Assembly (NCBI GenBank): GCA_023634235.1
Contig: JAMKCF010000016.1
Span: forward strand, 10,042,866 to 10,106,865
DNA length: 64,000 nt
Direction of reading: 5' to 3'
Origin: Pisaster brevispinus
Lineage: Eukaryota > Echinodermata > Asteroidea > Forcipulatida > Asteriidae
Below are positions 45,501 through 56,312 of this stretch, piece by piece. The notes beneath the pieces are model-generated. The model was given only the letters and a program-made list of their open reading frames with translations, was not told where the DNA came from and did not search any database. Each line of letters begins with the position of its first letter. The first letter of the stretch is position 1. Made by a program: the position numbers and the translations under genes.

Positions 45501-48500
45501 AAGACTTTTTTTTTTGAAAAAAAGTGTTGTTGTTGGTTTTTTTTAAGCACAATATATTTCCAAAATACATTTACATTTTGTCAAAAAAGAACTTTAAAAA
45601 AAAGAAATAATAGGCCTACAGCTTACAAAATAAGAACATTGGTTTTGAAAAAAATATGTTTTGCTGAAGAGAAACATAATTATTACACATGTAAAATATA
45701 AAATCACATTTTTGGAAGAGAAGTTACCTATTTTTGGGGGGAAGAAAAATAAATTACTTCTGAAGAAAATTTTAAAATATGCAAAATGTTCTTACGTGTC
45801 CCCGTCTTCGTCTTGACCTGTGGCTCGATGGCACTCAACGGCCATGTAAAGATTGAAGCTTGGATCTACCGGGAACGACTGCTGCAGGGCTGGCGGCGGT
45901 CGGTGTGCGTCTGAGAAAAAGCAGAAACATCAAGATCAAAACTGTAAACAAATTCTAATATCCATCAATGGAATTGTTACTTACAAGTAGAAAAAAACAA
46001 ATTGAATTGTGTTTAGACTGTTCCTCGACCGATGAACGACGTCTGCACTGACACTGATGGCTTCGCGCTTCAGTCGCGTTGTTTTAAAAAAAAGTATACA
46101 TATACAAGCGTATATATAAACACTTTCCAATTATTTACACAAATGCAAAAAAGTTACTGATTCAATTATGCAGCTTGAATCATGCTGTTACAAGAAAACA
46201 ATTCAGTCACATCTAGTTCCTTTCCTGGTTGCACTCTAGAGACTTGAATTGCAAGCTTTCACTCTCTCAACAAAAAAAGGCACTACTAGTACTAGGTGCT
46301 ACAAAACCATCAACACTGCACAGAAACTCCTTCCCATACGATTTACCCTCCACGGTCCAACTTACATTTTAATCGCCCGGCGTTTTCGATGGGCGCCCAC
46401 GGTAACATCAGCAAACAGTTTCCTTCTAACTTGTATGCTTTAGTCCTCTTTCCAACAAAAATGTTCACCACCATCAAACAAATCTAGCAAAAATGTTGCT
46501 GGGCCACACACTAGAAGCACCTCATTACAGATTCGTTCTTTCCGTCTCAACTAAGTGCAACTCGTATCCACGAATCCCAAACAAGAGTAGCGAAACCTTC
46601 ACTGCGGCATAAAGTACAGTGCGTGTTCGAGTAGACTTGTTTTCAAGTCTGAGATCATGTCCATCAGCCGCGCACAACTTTCAGGCAATACTGTATGCAA
46701 TGTCAGAAAGACAAAAACCACGACCACACACTTGCAACCAAGTCTAGTGCTTGACAGGTGGAAACCCATTTGACAGTAATCGATGAGAAATAACGCACCG
46801 TGTTGAGCAAACGAAGGTCTGTGGCGGGAAACAAACGGGTAAGTCCCTCGGCTGGCAACAAAACTAAACTGGGGACACCTGATGATTCTCACTCACTAGC
46901 ATGACTAGCTTCTTGTAATCGTGCCGCGTGCCATCACTTTACGCGTTCACATGAAATTTCACTTTCGTAAGGCAATACAGGCTCTCAAACAGCAGCAGTG
47001 ACTGGTAGAGGGGGGGGGGGGATCCAAACAGTTGCAGTTGCAAAACATTTTTATATTATTATTGCGCAGTGACGTGTGTACCCGCACGGAAACGCGTGGA
47101 ATTTGTCATGTCTTTATTTTGACTATATTATGTGATGACGTGCATAGGTACACATGTACATGTACGATTTCACCTGAATATTGCGCAGCCCGCAGTGCCC
47201 ACAGTGTTTCCGCATTACAGTCGTCGAATTTCATTGGCACGCGATGTTTACACCATTACAGAATTACCACGGCCAAAGAAAGGTTAGGCTTGTTTCGGTT
47301 AGGCCAGCTCTATGGTTGGACCATGGTTCCTTCCTCCATGGTTGGACTATGTCCCAAGTTAAACATTGAATGGTCAGTTATGGCGTGTAGACCAAGACCA
47401 CGTGGTCTACAAAAAAAAGGAGTGACCTTGTACATTACATGGCCTTTTTGGGAAGGCAAGATACTACATGCACGGGTCATATGAGAAATGTTCCCCTTTG
47501 TGTCAGAATTTCCCCATAAATCAAAGAGTTACGAAAGTTACATCTGAACAAGTTTTGAGATGTGCAATCTCCATTAAAATATCAGAAGTAATGTTTTCTT
47601 CCATTGGGCTGTGTACAACTCGTACCTGCAAGAAGTCCAGGCTCTGTGGCTCTTTTGTAAACATGTCAGTCACAGGTCACATGGTATACAGCAGATGTAG
47701 CATTGCACATTAATCACAAAAACGCAGCAATACTTTATTTTAAATATTATTACAAATAAAATCAACCAATAAACAAATCAAGGTTTAAAATAGACCCTAA
47801 TACTTTAAAAAGTACAGTGGAGGGACAGTACCCTTTCTTACTTAAGGGGGCACTGTCGTCGTGATCACAGCGAGTCTGTGGCCAGACATTCAATTCTGAA
47901 CTCTCACCCAGCTACTGCACACCAGCGCGCGATAATAATGACAGCTTTTTTGTAAGCGATGTGACTGTCAGCGCGCATGCGTGTAGTAACTGGGTGAGAG
48001 TTCATCAGGTTTCCATACAGATCAGTGGGTTTCCATAGCAGCCAGCCACAAGCAGACTATGATCAGGACGACAGCACCCTTTTGAAAACCACCGAAATCA
48101 CTGTTTCTTTATTTCGATTGCAATAACAACAACAATCTAAATAACGCTCTATAAGAACCCGCACGAAATCCACGATAAAACATCGCCCGTCGTGTTTTTT
48201 TTTTTTTTTTTTTTTGTAAAAACACGATCATTAAATTTGTTTAATATTGTACAGGTATGGTTGTATGGTGTGTGTATTGCAGCGGTGAGGGTCACTGCTG
48301 ACAAAAGGGTCTGGAACTAGGATCCAAATTTAAGGAGGTTTGATGAAATGATTTTTATTTAAACCTTTTGGTAATCCCTGAAAAGAGCAATGAAACATGA
48401 AAGAGCATGATTTCTTTTTATCTGGAGAAATTAACAGGTTTTTTTATATTATATTTTGTTACCAGGCAGACACATATTAAGGTCTAAATTCAGATAAAAG

Positions 48501-51500
48501 TCTGACATTTCTCACCCCAGTAGCTGAAAACCAGATGATAAAAATGAAGTTAGGAATAACATCAAGCCCTTTAAAGTGATATCAATATTTTGAAACCCGG
48601 TGAAACCATTGTGCAATTCTACAGCATCACGTGGCAACACCTTTTTCCTCGTTGTGATATTCCCCGCCGTAATTTGCCGGTGCTTCTTCGTTATTTTTGT
48701 TCAGGGAAAACGCGGAAATAACACGTCAAATTGATATTCAAGGCCAGCAGACCATCAAACAGCTTTGTCAGAAATGCTCTCATGCGTGTAAAGCTGTAGA
48801 GCAAACATGTCTTCGATTTGGTGAATCCGCGTCAGCGAGCGCTGGCCAGGTACCAGTTAAAACACCCGAGGACCAGTCAGTATTCTGTCCAGCTCTGCCG
48901 ACTCAAAGTTTATTGCTGAAGCCCCCATCGCTATCATGCAAACCACTTCATATCAGTTCAAGTCCCATGCAAAATGACAGCGTTGAAATAAAACCTGGAA
49001 ATAGGGACCAGTGAAAAAGCTCAGCTGCATGGTGGACCAGTGAAATGAAAAGCTGACTGGTCCTGCTGGCTTGTCGCTTAAAAAAAAATTCAGGGCAGAC
49101 CCTGATGCGCGTGATGCGGATGGAACGATTTGGGTCAATACAGGGAAAGTCCATCCTAGTTTTGTTTGTTAGTTTTGTTTGTTTAAGAGCACATTCGATT
49201 TCATCATCTTTTTAAGAGTATGATCATTGCTTAATACTTTGACGACGTAAAGCTGAATTATATGCAAAATTCAAAGAAAGATACAATAAAAGTCACCTGT
49301 GAAAGTTTCAGTTGTATTCACTGTCTATACTAGTTGAGAAAAGGCAAAAAGAACTGTCGCGGTATTTTCATCAAGAACGCCGAATCCACCCACGTTTGCG
49401 AGGTGACAGTGATGGGTACCAACCGCAGCTCTGGCCCCGTTGTTCACAAACGGAAACCACGGAAATTTGAATCTCCAACTCCAAAAACCCACCCTGAGGT
49501 GAGTTTTGGAGATTTGGAGATTCATTTTTTCCCCATTACTTTTATTGACTTCTAATCAGCAAGGGCACTTCAGACGAAATAATTTCACAGCATGCTTACT
49601 ACCATTACCATCTTTATAAAAATTACACACATTTTCCGGGGTCATTACTGAAGTATGACCCTACCTATGAAGCAGACACACCTGGGCCCAATTTTATAAA
49701 GCTGTTAAGCAGACAAGTCTGCTTAAGCAAGTTTCTTTACTTAGCAAGAAATAAGCGGGGTACCAGTGGCAACAATGTAAACTTTATGGAATGTTGATTG
49801 ATAACATGTTTCTGTGCTTAGCAAGTTTTTGTGCTTACAGGCTTTATGAAATTGGGCCCTGTTGGTAAGTCATTTTGATGCAAATTTCGAACCTTGGTTG
49901 GCAAACACTTGGGCTGTGACATTACAACAGAAAAATCTGTACTGACTAGATAGTTGGTTGCACGTGTTCGTTGAAGTCAGTGAACGCCATTTTGAAACTC
50001 GCATGAGCACATTATCAACATGTGTCGTGCATGTTTTGATGCAAATTTCCAAAAAAAGTAAATCATAAAGAAATACTTGTTGACGAATCATAATCCCTTT
50101 CTTATTCACACAAAGTAAGTACATGTACATCAATTTTTGAAAACGCACTGTTGGTTTTTTTTTGCGAGTTTCAAAATGGCAGCCGCTTATGTGACGATGG
50201 TCTTTTGCACACTATAGAAAACAGTGGTCAATTTACCCGTGTTACTGTTGAATAGCTGCCAACATTTGGATCTTGTAATCAGAGCGATTTGTACAACAAT
50301 CAGGGGAGTAGAATTGCATTCAAAAAAGTTCAGATAATCAGGGAGATTTTCAAATTTGTTTCATCAGAACACGGAATGTTTGGTTTATTTTCGGGGAACT
50401 TTCTGCAGAATCAAGGAGATGCGTATAGCCGCGTGTGACGTCAGTGAAAGAGATCAATAACCGCAATGACAAACGGAAACCGTTAATTCCGTTTCTTTAT
50501 ATTCACGTACAATCCAGCCTCAAAGCGGGAATATTTTACTACAATGATCACATGGTGTAAAGGCTACACCGGCCGTGTGGCACGTGGATGACACATCTGA
50601 TCTATTTTGAAGACCTAGGCCTTATCTATTTTGTTGACTCGAGTTCCTGTTTAGGCCGTTTGTCTTTGTGTTTTCTTGAATGTTTAGGGCAGTGTCCGAG
50701 TGGCGTGACTTTTGGCTGTGGCTATGGCAGTCGTTTGCGAATGTTACGTTGAAGAAAAGCATTTGCCCGAAAGCAGTAGTCTGAACATCTGATGACGTCA
50801 CTATCTTTATCCAATTAAACCAGTGGGTTTGGATGCGGATAAAAACAGGGGACCAGTCAACAGCCAAAGCCGCAACAGCCAAAAGCCGCCAGTTCGGATA
50901 CGACTTTGCATCGTCTTATTCTACGTCTACTCAGATGTTCCAACCTGGACCACAAAATAAAATGTAATGCTGGAGACCTTGCTGAATTCAACGAAAGTGC
51001 CCAAGACTGTGTTAAGTTCTAGCTGAGACACAACATGTGTGGACACGGCAATAAGAATAATTCTACATACCTGCTGGACGTCTTTTCTCGGGTGCTGCCA
51101 CAGCAATGCTTCCATCCCCCGCACGTTGCTGGGTGTGTGGGTACGTCACCATCGCTGGGAGCTGGTGTCCGAACTTGACTTGTGATGATGGTGGGGGCTC
51201 TACCGCGGGTCGGCTCGCTGATGCTACCGGTGATGGTCCGACCTGCATCCCACCAACTGGTGACGGCACTGGTACGAGGCTGAACATTGGGCTCTTGCTC
51301 CTCCGCCCCGACCCCTGCTGATTCGGCACCCTCTGATCGTTCCGACGGCCCCTGGTAGCTGGTTTGACGGCAGGGCTGTTGGTCAGGGGTCCTACCGAGA
51401 CGTTGTACCGCGATTTGGAAGAAGTCGAATTGTTTGTGGTGGACAACGGCTTCGGTTGTTGTCCCGGTAAGGGGCTGTTCTGCGCGGGGGGTTTACCGAG

Positions 51501-51794
51501 TTCAAGACGTAATCGGCCAGAGTTCTCCACACGGGTCAGGTATCCGTTCACAGATACCACAGCAGGAGGAGCACCGGGTACATCTTTCTGCGACTGGGGT
51601 TTGTGGCTTGACTCCAGCCCCGTGCGTGCAGCTCCTAACTCACCACCTGCTTTAGGCGGGTTTGCAGGCGGCTCAACTTTCTCAACGGCAGTGCGTACAG
51701 TTATCTTGATCGGTTTCGCGGGTTGCTTACTGGCGTTATCTTCGTTACCGTTGTCGGCCATTTTGATTGTGCGAGAGGAGTGCGGATTAGGCAT
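33423..51794 (-). CDS. BCL3: BCL3-type nuclear IkB protein with seven ankyrin repeats
   Basis: Atypical nuclear IkB that binds p50/p52 homodimers through ankyrin repeats and modulates kB-site transcription. Exons on the minus strand: 51794-51071, 45910-45796, 44772-44658, 42330-42120, 38835-38747, 35042-34797 and 34424-33423; all junctions have GT/AG and agree in phase. The total is about 833 residues, much longer than human BCL3 (454). Residues 1-241 are Pro/Ser-rich and disordered. Ankyrin repeats span about 264-510: TPLHIALAQENVD, TPLHIAAITGNPDAARIL, TAMHNVCC, FSPLHISVKHN, WTPLFHAVTNQDSEHV, NTALHVATGRGFTEIV and TPVMVAQDNN. The junction GGANTNAV/DAKSGWTPL and MSNILRG after repeat 7 are BCL3-like. 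The last exon adds 333 residues rich in Ser, Pro and acidic residues and ends in a basic NLS-like tail (PPKKRKQIK). No Rel domain is present, so it is not p100/p105. A second ATG at 51761 (AAAATGGCC) has a stronger start context and may be the true start. Exon 7 has a CAGCAG double acceptor. Confidence 0.93.
36554..36910. mobile_element. Foldback element interrupted by a second inverted-repeat insert
   Basis: The left part (GGACCCAATTTCATAGAGCT, GCTTAA) is separated from its continuation (AAGCAGCAAAAAGTGCTTAA) by about 270 bp. That insert begins near GTTGACTGCCG and ends with CGGCAGTCAAC, an 11-bp inverted pair. Compared with the intact copy at 37189, the insert is flanked by TAA on each side. 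Confidence 0.55.
37189..37365. mobile_element. Foldback element in BCL3 intron 5
   Basis: About 177 bp. Its left flank (CTGTTGAAGGCCTTGTTG) also precedes the interrupted copy at 36554, so the two arose by local duplication rather than by separate insertion. Confidence 0.65.
37749..37858. mobile_element. Short foldback element, related termini
   Basis: A 110-bp near-palindrome: GGGCCCAATTTTATGGCTCT and its inverted partner GAGCCATGAAAATGGGCCC enclose GCTTACC and GGTAAGC arms. It lacks the core of the 180-bp family, so it is a separate subfamily or deletion derivative. Confidence 0.6.
39060..39640 (-). mobile_element. Cluster of SINE family 1 fragments in BCL3 intron 4
   Basis: Two tRNA-like heads with B boxes (near 39115 and 39290) and a separate tail fragment (about 39550-39630, with TATAGCGCTCATATCCGTCA). 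An (AAT)n run at 39526-39548 precedes the tail. Confidence 0.5.
40265..40274 (+). promoter_or_regulatory. kB-type site GGGAAATCCC in BCL3 intron 4
   Basis: A full match to GGGRNWYYCC within the intron between exons 4 and 5 of the BCL3-like gene. Vertebrate BCL3 and IkB genes are themselves NF-kB targets, which makes the location of interest. Chance occurrence in 64 kb cannot be excluded. Confidence 0.3.
40887..41040 (+). mobile_element. SINE family 1 head, plus orientation
   Basis: Begins CGTCGTGGCCAAGCGGTCTA (A box). It is followed by a long variable arm and GGGTTCAATTCC (B box), then the GGCAAGGCACTTAACCATAA segment. This clearly shows the Leu/Ser-like, type II tRNA ancestry of the family. 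Confidence 0.65.
42718..42805 (+). mobile_element. tRNA-like element with A and B boxes
   Basis: GGATAGCTCAGTTGCCAGTT with GGTAGAG gives an A box (with a short duplication), and GGTTCAATTCCCACTC gives the B box. It is probably a SINE or tRNA relic. The duplicated GTTGCCA/GTTGGTA makes a functional tRNA fold doubtful. Confidence 0.45.
43036..43555 (+). repeat. Two-copy tandem duplication of about 260 bp in BCL3 intron 3
   Basis: Units about 43036-43285 and 43286-43555 share AATATCAATTTCTTGTAACG, GCAGGGAGACCAATAAATG and ATGACATTTACATAAAGGTG. Within each unit a short ACAAATTTACAAGCC motif is itself repeated. Confidence 0.7.
43970..44055 (+). repeat. Dispersed repeat shared with 55070-55170
   Basis: TGCAAACTGCTTACTAACCA, AAAAGGACCTA and CCCTAGCAGAGTCATTCTCG match the second site in the same order and orientation. 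Confidence 0.6.
46953..46967 (-). promoter_or_regulatory. ISRE/IRF-like motif in BCL3 intron 1
   Basis: The minus strand carries GAAAGTGAAA followed by TTTC, which fits the IRF-element form GAAANNGAAA. It lies in BCL3 intron 1, in a GC-richer block (46000-47250) that could be an internal promoter or enhancer. This is a motif match only. Confidence 0.22.
49260..49445 (+). mobile_element. Dispersed repeat family A, partial copy
   Basis: Carries the end segments AAAGAAAGATACAATAAAAG, GTCACCTGTGAAAGTTTCAG and GAGGTGACAGTGATGGGTAC seen around the 24290 copy, with the middle missing. Confidence 0.5.
49684..49859. mobile_element. Foldback element in BCL3 intron 1
   Basis: About 176 bp with GGGCCCAATTTTATAAAGCT and GCTTTATGAAATTGGGCCC termini and the GGGTACCAGTGGCAAC core. 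Confidence 0.65.
49986..50180. mobile_element. 195-bp element with 18-bp perfect TIRs
   Basis: GCCATTTTGAAACTCGCA at 49986-50003 and its exact complement at 50163-50180. A possible relative of the sequence just left of it (TTGGTTGGCAAACACTTGGG) is at about 59980. Confidence 0.65.
50253..50425 (+). repeat. Repeat C, copy 1
   Basis: Runs from GCTGCCAACATTTGGATC to AACTTTCTGCAGAATCAAGG. Copies 2 and 3 are at 53755-53942 and 56145-56312, all in the same orientation, with variable AATCAGGGAGATTTTC units inside. Confidence 0.65.
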
Positions 51795-53190
51795 CGAAAG
51801 ACTCCTTTGTCTATGGCTCCTAACTTATTATGAACACAACTTATTTACAGTCAGTTGTCTGCACCGTAACTCCAAAACGCGCGAAAAATAAAATGTGAGC
51901 ACTGTAAATGTTTGAGGAGATACCGATGTCAGTCACGTCAGCTTCTATACACAAAAAGAAAAGACAAATGTGGAGAAAACTTTTAGAAACAGAACCTGAC
52001 TGGCTCTAACAGAACCTGGTTGCATCAGGCCTGGAGTTACACAGAGGTCACGCAGGTCATGGTCTATGTTGCCCCATGTATCGACATCGGTGCCCTTTCA
52101 AAAGTTGTTTTATTTTTCCCAATGGAAATTGGCCTTGCCCTCGCAAAGATGAAATTCAAGGGCCTGCCGCATTAGATTTTGACGATGAGTTATTCAGCAT
52201 CAGTTTTTGGATATTCTCATGAGTCAAGACAAGGTACAACATTCACAATGTTGCGATTTTGTTTTCACTGCTGTCACAGACCGTGCAACTCGCGCTTATT
52301 CAACCATATCTGGACCACTTTGGTCCCACGTACATTGCTTCAACGCGGTAAGGAAACTAACTCTCGCAATTTAACGGTTCCAAATGCTCGAATACGCGCG
52401 AGGCTTATATAGCATATAGAATGCTTTGCATTCTATCATAAGTCACGACCAGAGTTGGTCACGTTTGAACAACTGCATGCTTCAGCTGGTATGCCTATAT
52501 TCTTTGATTCGTGATAAAGCACACCATACGGTTTCAAAAACGACTATCGGATGCATATATTTTTCTTTGAATCAAAAGGCAATGATTGTTTGCAAAGCAA
52601 CAATCTAGTACGCATCCTGAGTATGAATCTGATTCATGGCACACCATTGCAATCGTTGCATAATACCAGGGCGGGATATAACTAAATACTGTCCTTGAAT
52701 CAAGACAAAGTACAACATTGACGGTGACGACAACACTGCTGGTATTGGGTGTTTACGTCTTACTCTCTTTTAATCAAGGTTAGGTGCAAATTGGTAGGGT
52801 GACAATATTTCTCTGAAACTTAGTTTCATAATGCTGTCAAGAAGTGCTGAAATTTTATTTTTATTTATTTTTATTTTATTATTTTAATTTTTGGGGGTGT
52901 ATTTTTCTTTTTTGGGGGGCAAATCATTAAAAAGGTTTACAGGGCACCAGTTACAACAATGTAAATAACGTGGTTTTGGGGTGGTACCTGTTTCTTCTTA
53001 TACTTCTTATTATTGTTAGCAAAAACATGTTGTGCTAACAATGCACTTAAATCTCTACAGAAAAAAAAAACCAGGGCTCGCTGATACCCATAGTCATTAG
53101 GGGTACGGTGTGATTTTATTTCAGGGATTGTGTCGTCATAAACATATTCATGTACAACACGTATAGCCAGGCAGGACCTGTCACTGTTAG

Positions 53191-53318
53191 GCCGTGTCCG
53201 AAACGGCGACTTCGGCTACAGCTACGGCTAGATCGCGCGCGTCTGCCTATTCTTCAACACTGGCAGACCCGCTGATCTAGCTGTAGCTGTAGCCGAAGTT
53301 GCCGTTTCGGACACGGCC
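53191..53318. mobile_element. 128-bp palindromic MITE with TTAG target duplication
   Basis: GCCGTGTCCGAAACGGCGAC through CTACGGCTAGATC pairs with its inverted copy at the right end. TTAG lies on both sides (53187-53190 and 53319-53322), as expected for a 4-bp target duplication. A diverged patch is at about 33205-33230. Confidence 0.75.
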
Positions 53319-53754
53319 TTAGTTTGGTTTGTTCAACTGGCTCGTCCACTGCACGTGTCTCATTTTTGGGACTAGAATTTGAAGCCATTTTTTGGACCAA
53401 TCTGCATGATGTTGTGCAATCAGTAGTGTTTTATGACACCTTTGAAAAGCAATGACTAGGCACTCGGACAACCTCAACTGAATTTCTACTGGTTCTTGTA
53501 CATGGGTGTTTTATCTGGCATTGGAAATCATGAACTGTTAAGGGAGAGAGAGCAGGAAATAGAAAACAAAAAAAACCTGTGCCCTTTCGGTCTTCTGCCA
53601 AAGTCTAGAAATCCACCCCCTGATTTTGCAGGGAGATTATGTTGACAGGGCTTAGAGACATTCTGTAACATGTCGCATCTCTCATTAAGTTTTTTATTTA
53701 AAGGTCGGTGCAGTCATAGCCCTTACCGTCATAGAGCAAGGGTGCAATAATGCA

Positions 53755-53942
53755 GCTTGCCAACACTTGCATCTTATCTTCAGGGAGTTTTTGTAGGCAA
53801 CAATCAGGGCGATATTTAGAATTACCTTCAACATAATAAATACAAAGTTGCCATAATCAGGGAGATTTTCAAATGTGTTCATCAGAACATGGAAAGATGG
53901 GTTTGTTTTCAGGGAACTTTCAGCAGAATCAGAAAGATTTCA
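53755..53942 (+). repeat. Repeat C, copy 2
   Basis: Contains TTGCCAACACTTGCATCTTA, AATCAGGGAGATTTTCAAA, and GGGAACTTTCAGCAGAATCA. Confidence 0.65.
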
Positions 53943-54075
53943 GCTCTGACATTGTCATATCAGACCTTAGCTCTTTAGAGTAATTTACTAGGATCCTTCC
54001 CACTCTACCAAAATCATTATATTATGGTAACTTAGCACCAAAAGTAATTATTGGATTTAATGGTGGTATAACAAA

Positions 54076-54264
54076 GCCCAATTTCAAAGAGCTGCTTAAG
54101 CAGAAAATACTGCTTAACAATTGTCCGTTAAGCAGAAATGAGCAGGATACCAGTCACACATTGTACATGTTTTGTGGTAAATTGGCTATATTAGCCTTAC
54201 TCATGGTAAGCAACTTTGTTGTGCTTAGCTACTGTTTGTGCTTAAGCAGCTCTATGAAAATGGG
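54076..54264. mobile_element. Foldback element upstream of BCL3
   Basis: About 189 bp with a slightly worn right end (CTCTATGAAAATGGGA). A 5'-truncated relative occupies about 54430-54594. Confidence 0.62.
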
Positions 54265-54812
54265 ACATCTAATGCATTTGAGCAGTTTACCAGCGCAGTA
54301 CTCAGTCAAACAGAATCAAATAAAATATGTAGCTGGATTTTGATGGGCAGAGCGAGGATCATGGTTAGAAATAAATCAAAATAAGTGCACAATTTGAAAT
54401 GCAATGATTTCCAGCAGGTGATGGTGTTTATCAAGTTGTTTTTTTCACTAAGCAAAATTGGCGGGGAACCAGTCACAAACAAGATACATGGTATTCTGGC
54501 TGGTGACCCGTTATCTGCTATGCAAGATTTTTCTGTGCTAAGTAATTTATAGATGTGCTTGCTGGCTTTGACAGCTTTATGAAAATGGGCCCCTAGGGAA
54601 AGTTCATGTATAGCTTGACTTGGTTATCAGTAAACAGTCAACATGCTGTGTCACGTACTTACATGGTTTCTAGACCAGGCCTAGATTTTCATCTTTGAGA
54701 GGGGCAAAGTCATTTTTATTTTGTGGAGGGTATTTCCATTGGAAAAAAATAAATCTAACGTCTATGCCAGGAACAACTTCTTCCAGCAACCAAGGCCAAG
54801 ACAATGGCAACA

Positions 54813-55007
54813 GGGCCCCATTTCATTGAACTGCTTATAAAGCAGAACATGAGCTTGGCTTTACTGCTCAGCAAAAATAAGCAGGGTACCAGTTACAGAT
54901 AGTACACTTGACATGGTATTTGGGCTGGTAACCCTATTCTGGTCAGCAAGATTTTCATGTGCTTAGCGACTTCTTGTGCTTTTAAAGCAGCTCTATGAAA
55001 TTGGGCC
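54813..55007. mobile_element. Foldback element upstream of BCL3
   Basis: About 195 bp with GGGCCCCATTTCATTGAACT and CTCTATGAAATTGGGCC termini. A 5'-truncated copy follows at about 55218-55380. Confidence 0.65.
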
Positions 55008-55649
55008 GCTGGCAACAGGGCAAAAATTCTTCGAGAATATAGTGTAAAATAGAATTAGCTGTTGCAAACTGCTTATCAACCAAAAGGACCTATATGGTAT
55101 AAATGCAAAAAAATAGTTAGTGGCCTGACGTTTTGACCCTAGCAGAGTCTTTCTCGAAGGCTAAATGACAAGACTACAAACATAAACTGGTATACTGATG
55201 TAACAAGTATAGGCCTAGTGTTTAACAATTTTCTGTAAGTAAAAATGGTCAGGATGCCAATCGCAGATGGTACATGTGAAATGGTATTTTGGCAGAGGGG
55301 GATAACCTTATTCTGGTAAGCATACTTGTTGTGCTTAGCTACTTTTTGTGCTTAAGCAGCTCTCTGAAATGGAGTCCTGGTACGGCCGACAATGTGATTC
55401 CTGTCCTGCTATCCGACGTACCAAACACTGATTTGGCAAATAAACTTATAAATCACTCTTATCAACATGACATTATCTATTTAAATTTACTATTAATAAA
55501 TATTTGTTTGGTTTTTAAATGCATCCCAATACTAAATTGTTTAGTTTACAAATACTGACAATCATTTTGCCTGGCTGGCTTCCAGTTATATCCACAAATG
55601 TTTAGGTTGGCACAACTTTGTCCTTTGCTTCAACCCCCCCCCCCCCCCC

Positions 55650-56037
55650 CCCCGGGCTCGAAATTTGACACTGGACCGCGGGCCTGAGGCCAGTGATTTT
55701 ACCCTTGGGCCAGTAAACTCATGACCTGACAAGTCCGGCAGTCTTGTGTTTTTCAATTGAATTATAGCCACTGTGTCTATTAATTATCTTTAACAGAAAG
55801 AAAAAAAATGTTCAAATGTTGACCTTGAGTCTGGTATTTACACAATTCCGTTGAGTATCAAAATAATATTAACCCAAAGACAAATGAGAAAAATCTACAA
55901 TTTACAAGTTTTAACTGTGCAGAAAGCTCTTTCTCATAAAGATTCTGGTCTTGTGAAATAAATTTTGGTCCGATAAAAATATTATGAACTACGAGCCCTG
56001 CAGTCTTGTGGAATTTTATCCCAAATTCGAGCCTTGG
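55650..56037. mobile_element. Element D, copy 1
   Basis: About 390 bp with GGGCTCGAAATTTGAC at the left and AAATTCGAGCCTTGG at the right as inverted termini. It shares AGTAAACTCATGACC and TTTTTCAATTGAAT with copy 2. A long C run (about 55625-55653) abuts the left end. Confidence 0.6.
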
Positions 56038-56144
56038 CTCATTTTTATTTATCGCTCTCATCATTATTTGCTATTACATGTACTATGATGACAAGGATGT
56101 TAAAAGAGAGTCATAACAGCCCAATAAGGTGGGCTTCCTCAGAG

Positions 56145-56312
56145 CTGTCAACATTTGCACCTTACAATCAGGGAGATTTTCTAGAACGATCAGGGAGGTA
56201 TTTAGAATTAACAGGGCGGGGGAGTTTCTACAATCAGGATTGTCTAATTTAAGCATCAGAACATGGAAATGTTGGTTTAATTTTAAGGAACTTTCTGCAG
56301 AATCAGGGACAG
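56145..56312 (+). repeat. Repeat C, copy 3
   Basis: Contains TGTCAACATTTGCACCTTAC, several short CAGGGAG units and AACTTTCTGCAGAATCAGGG. Confidence 0.65.

Larger units (their letters stand above)
45911..51070. other. BCL3 intron 1
   Basis: A 5.2-kb intron holding an ISRE-like motif (46953), a GC-richer block (46000-47250), a family A fragment (49260) and a GACCAGTGAAA-type repeat (49005-49110). A foldback (49684), an 18-bp TIR element (49986-50180) and one copy of repeat C (50253-50425) follow. Confidence 0.5.

Noticed and set aside
46599..46892. 97-codon minus-strand ORF as an alternative BCL3 first exon
   Set aside because: No conserved sequence and no convincing donor in the right phase.
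51364..51891. 175-codon plus-strand ORF
   Set aside because: Antisense shadow of BCL3 exon 1.
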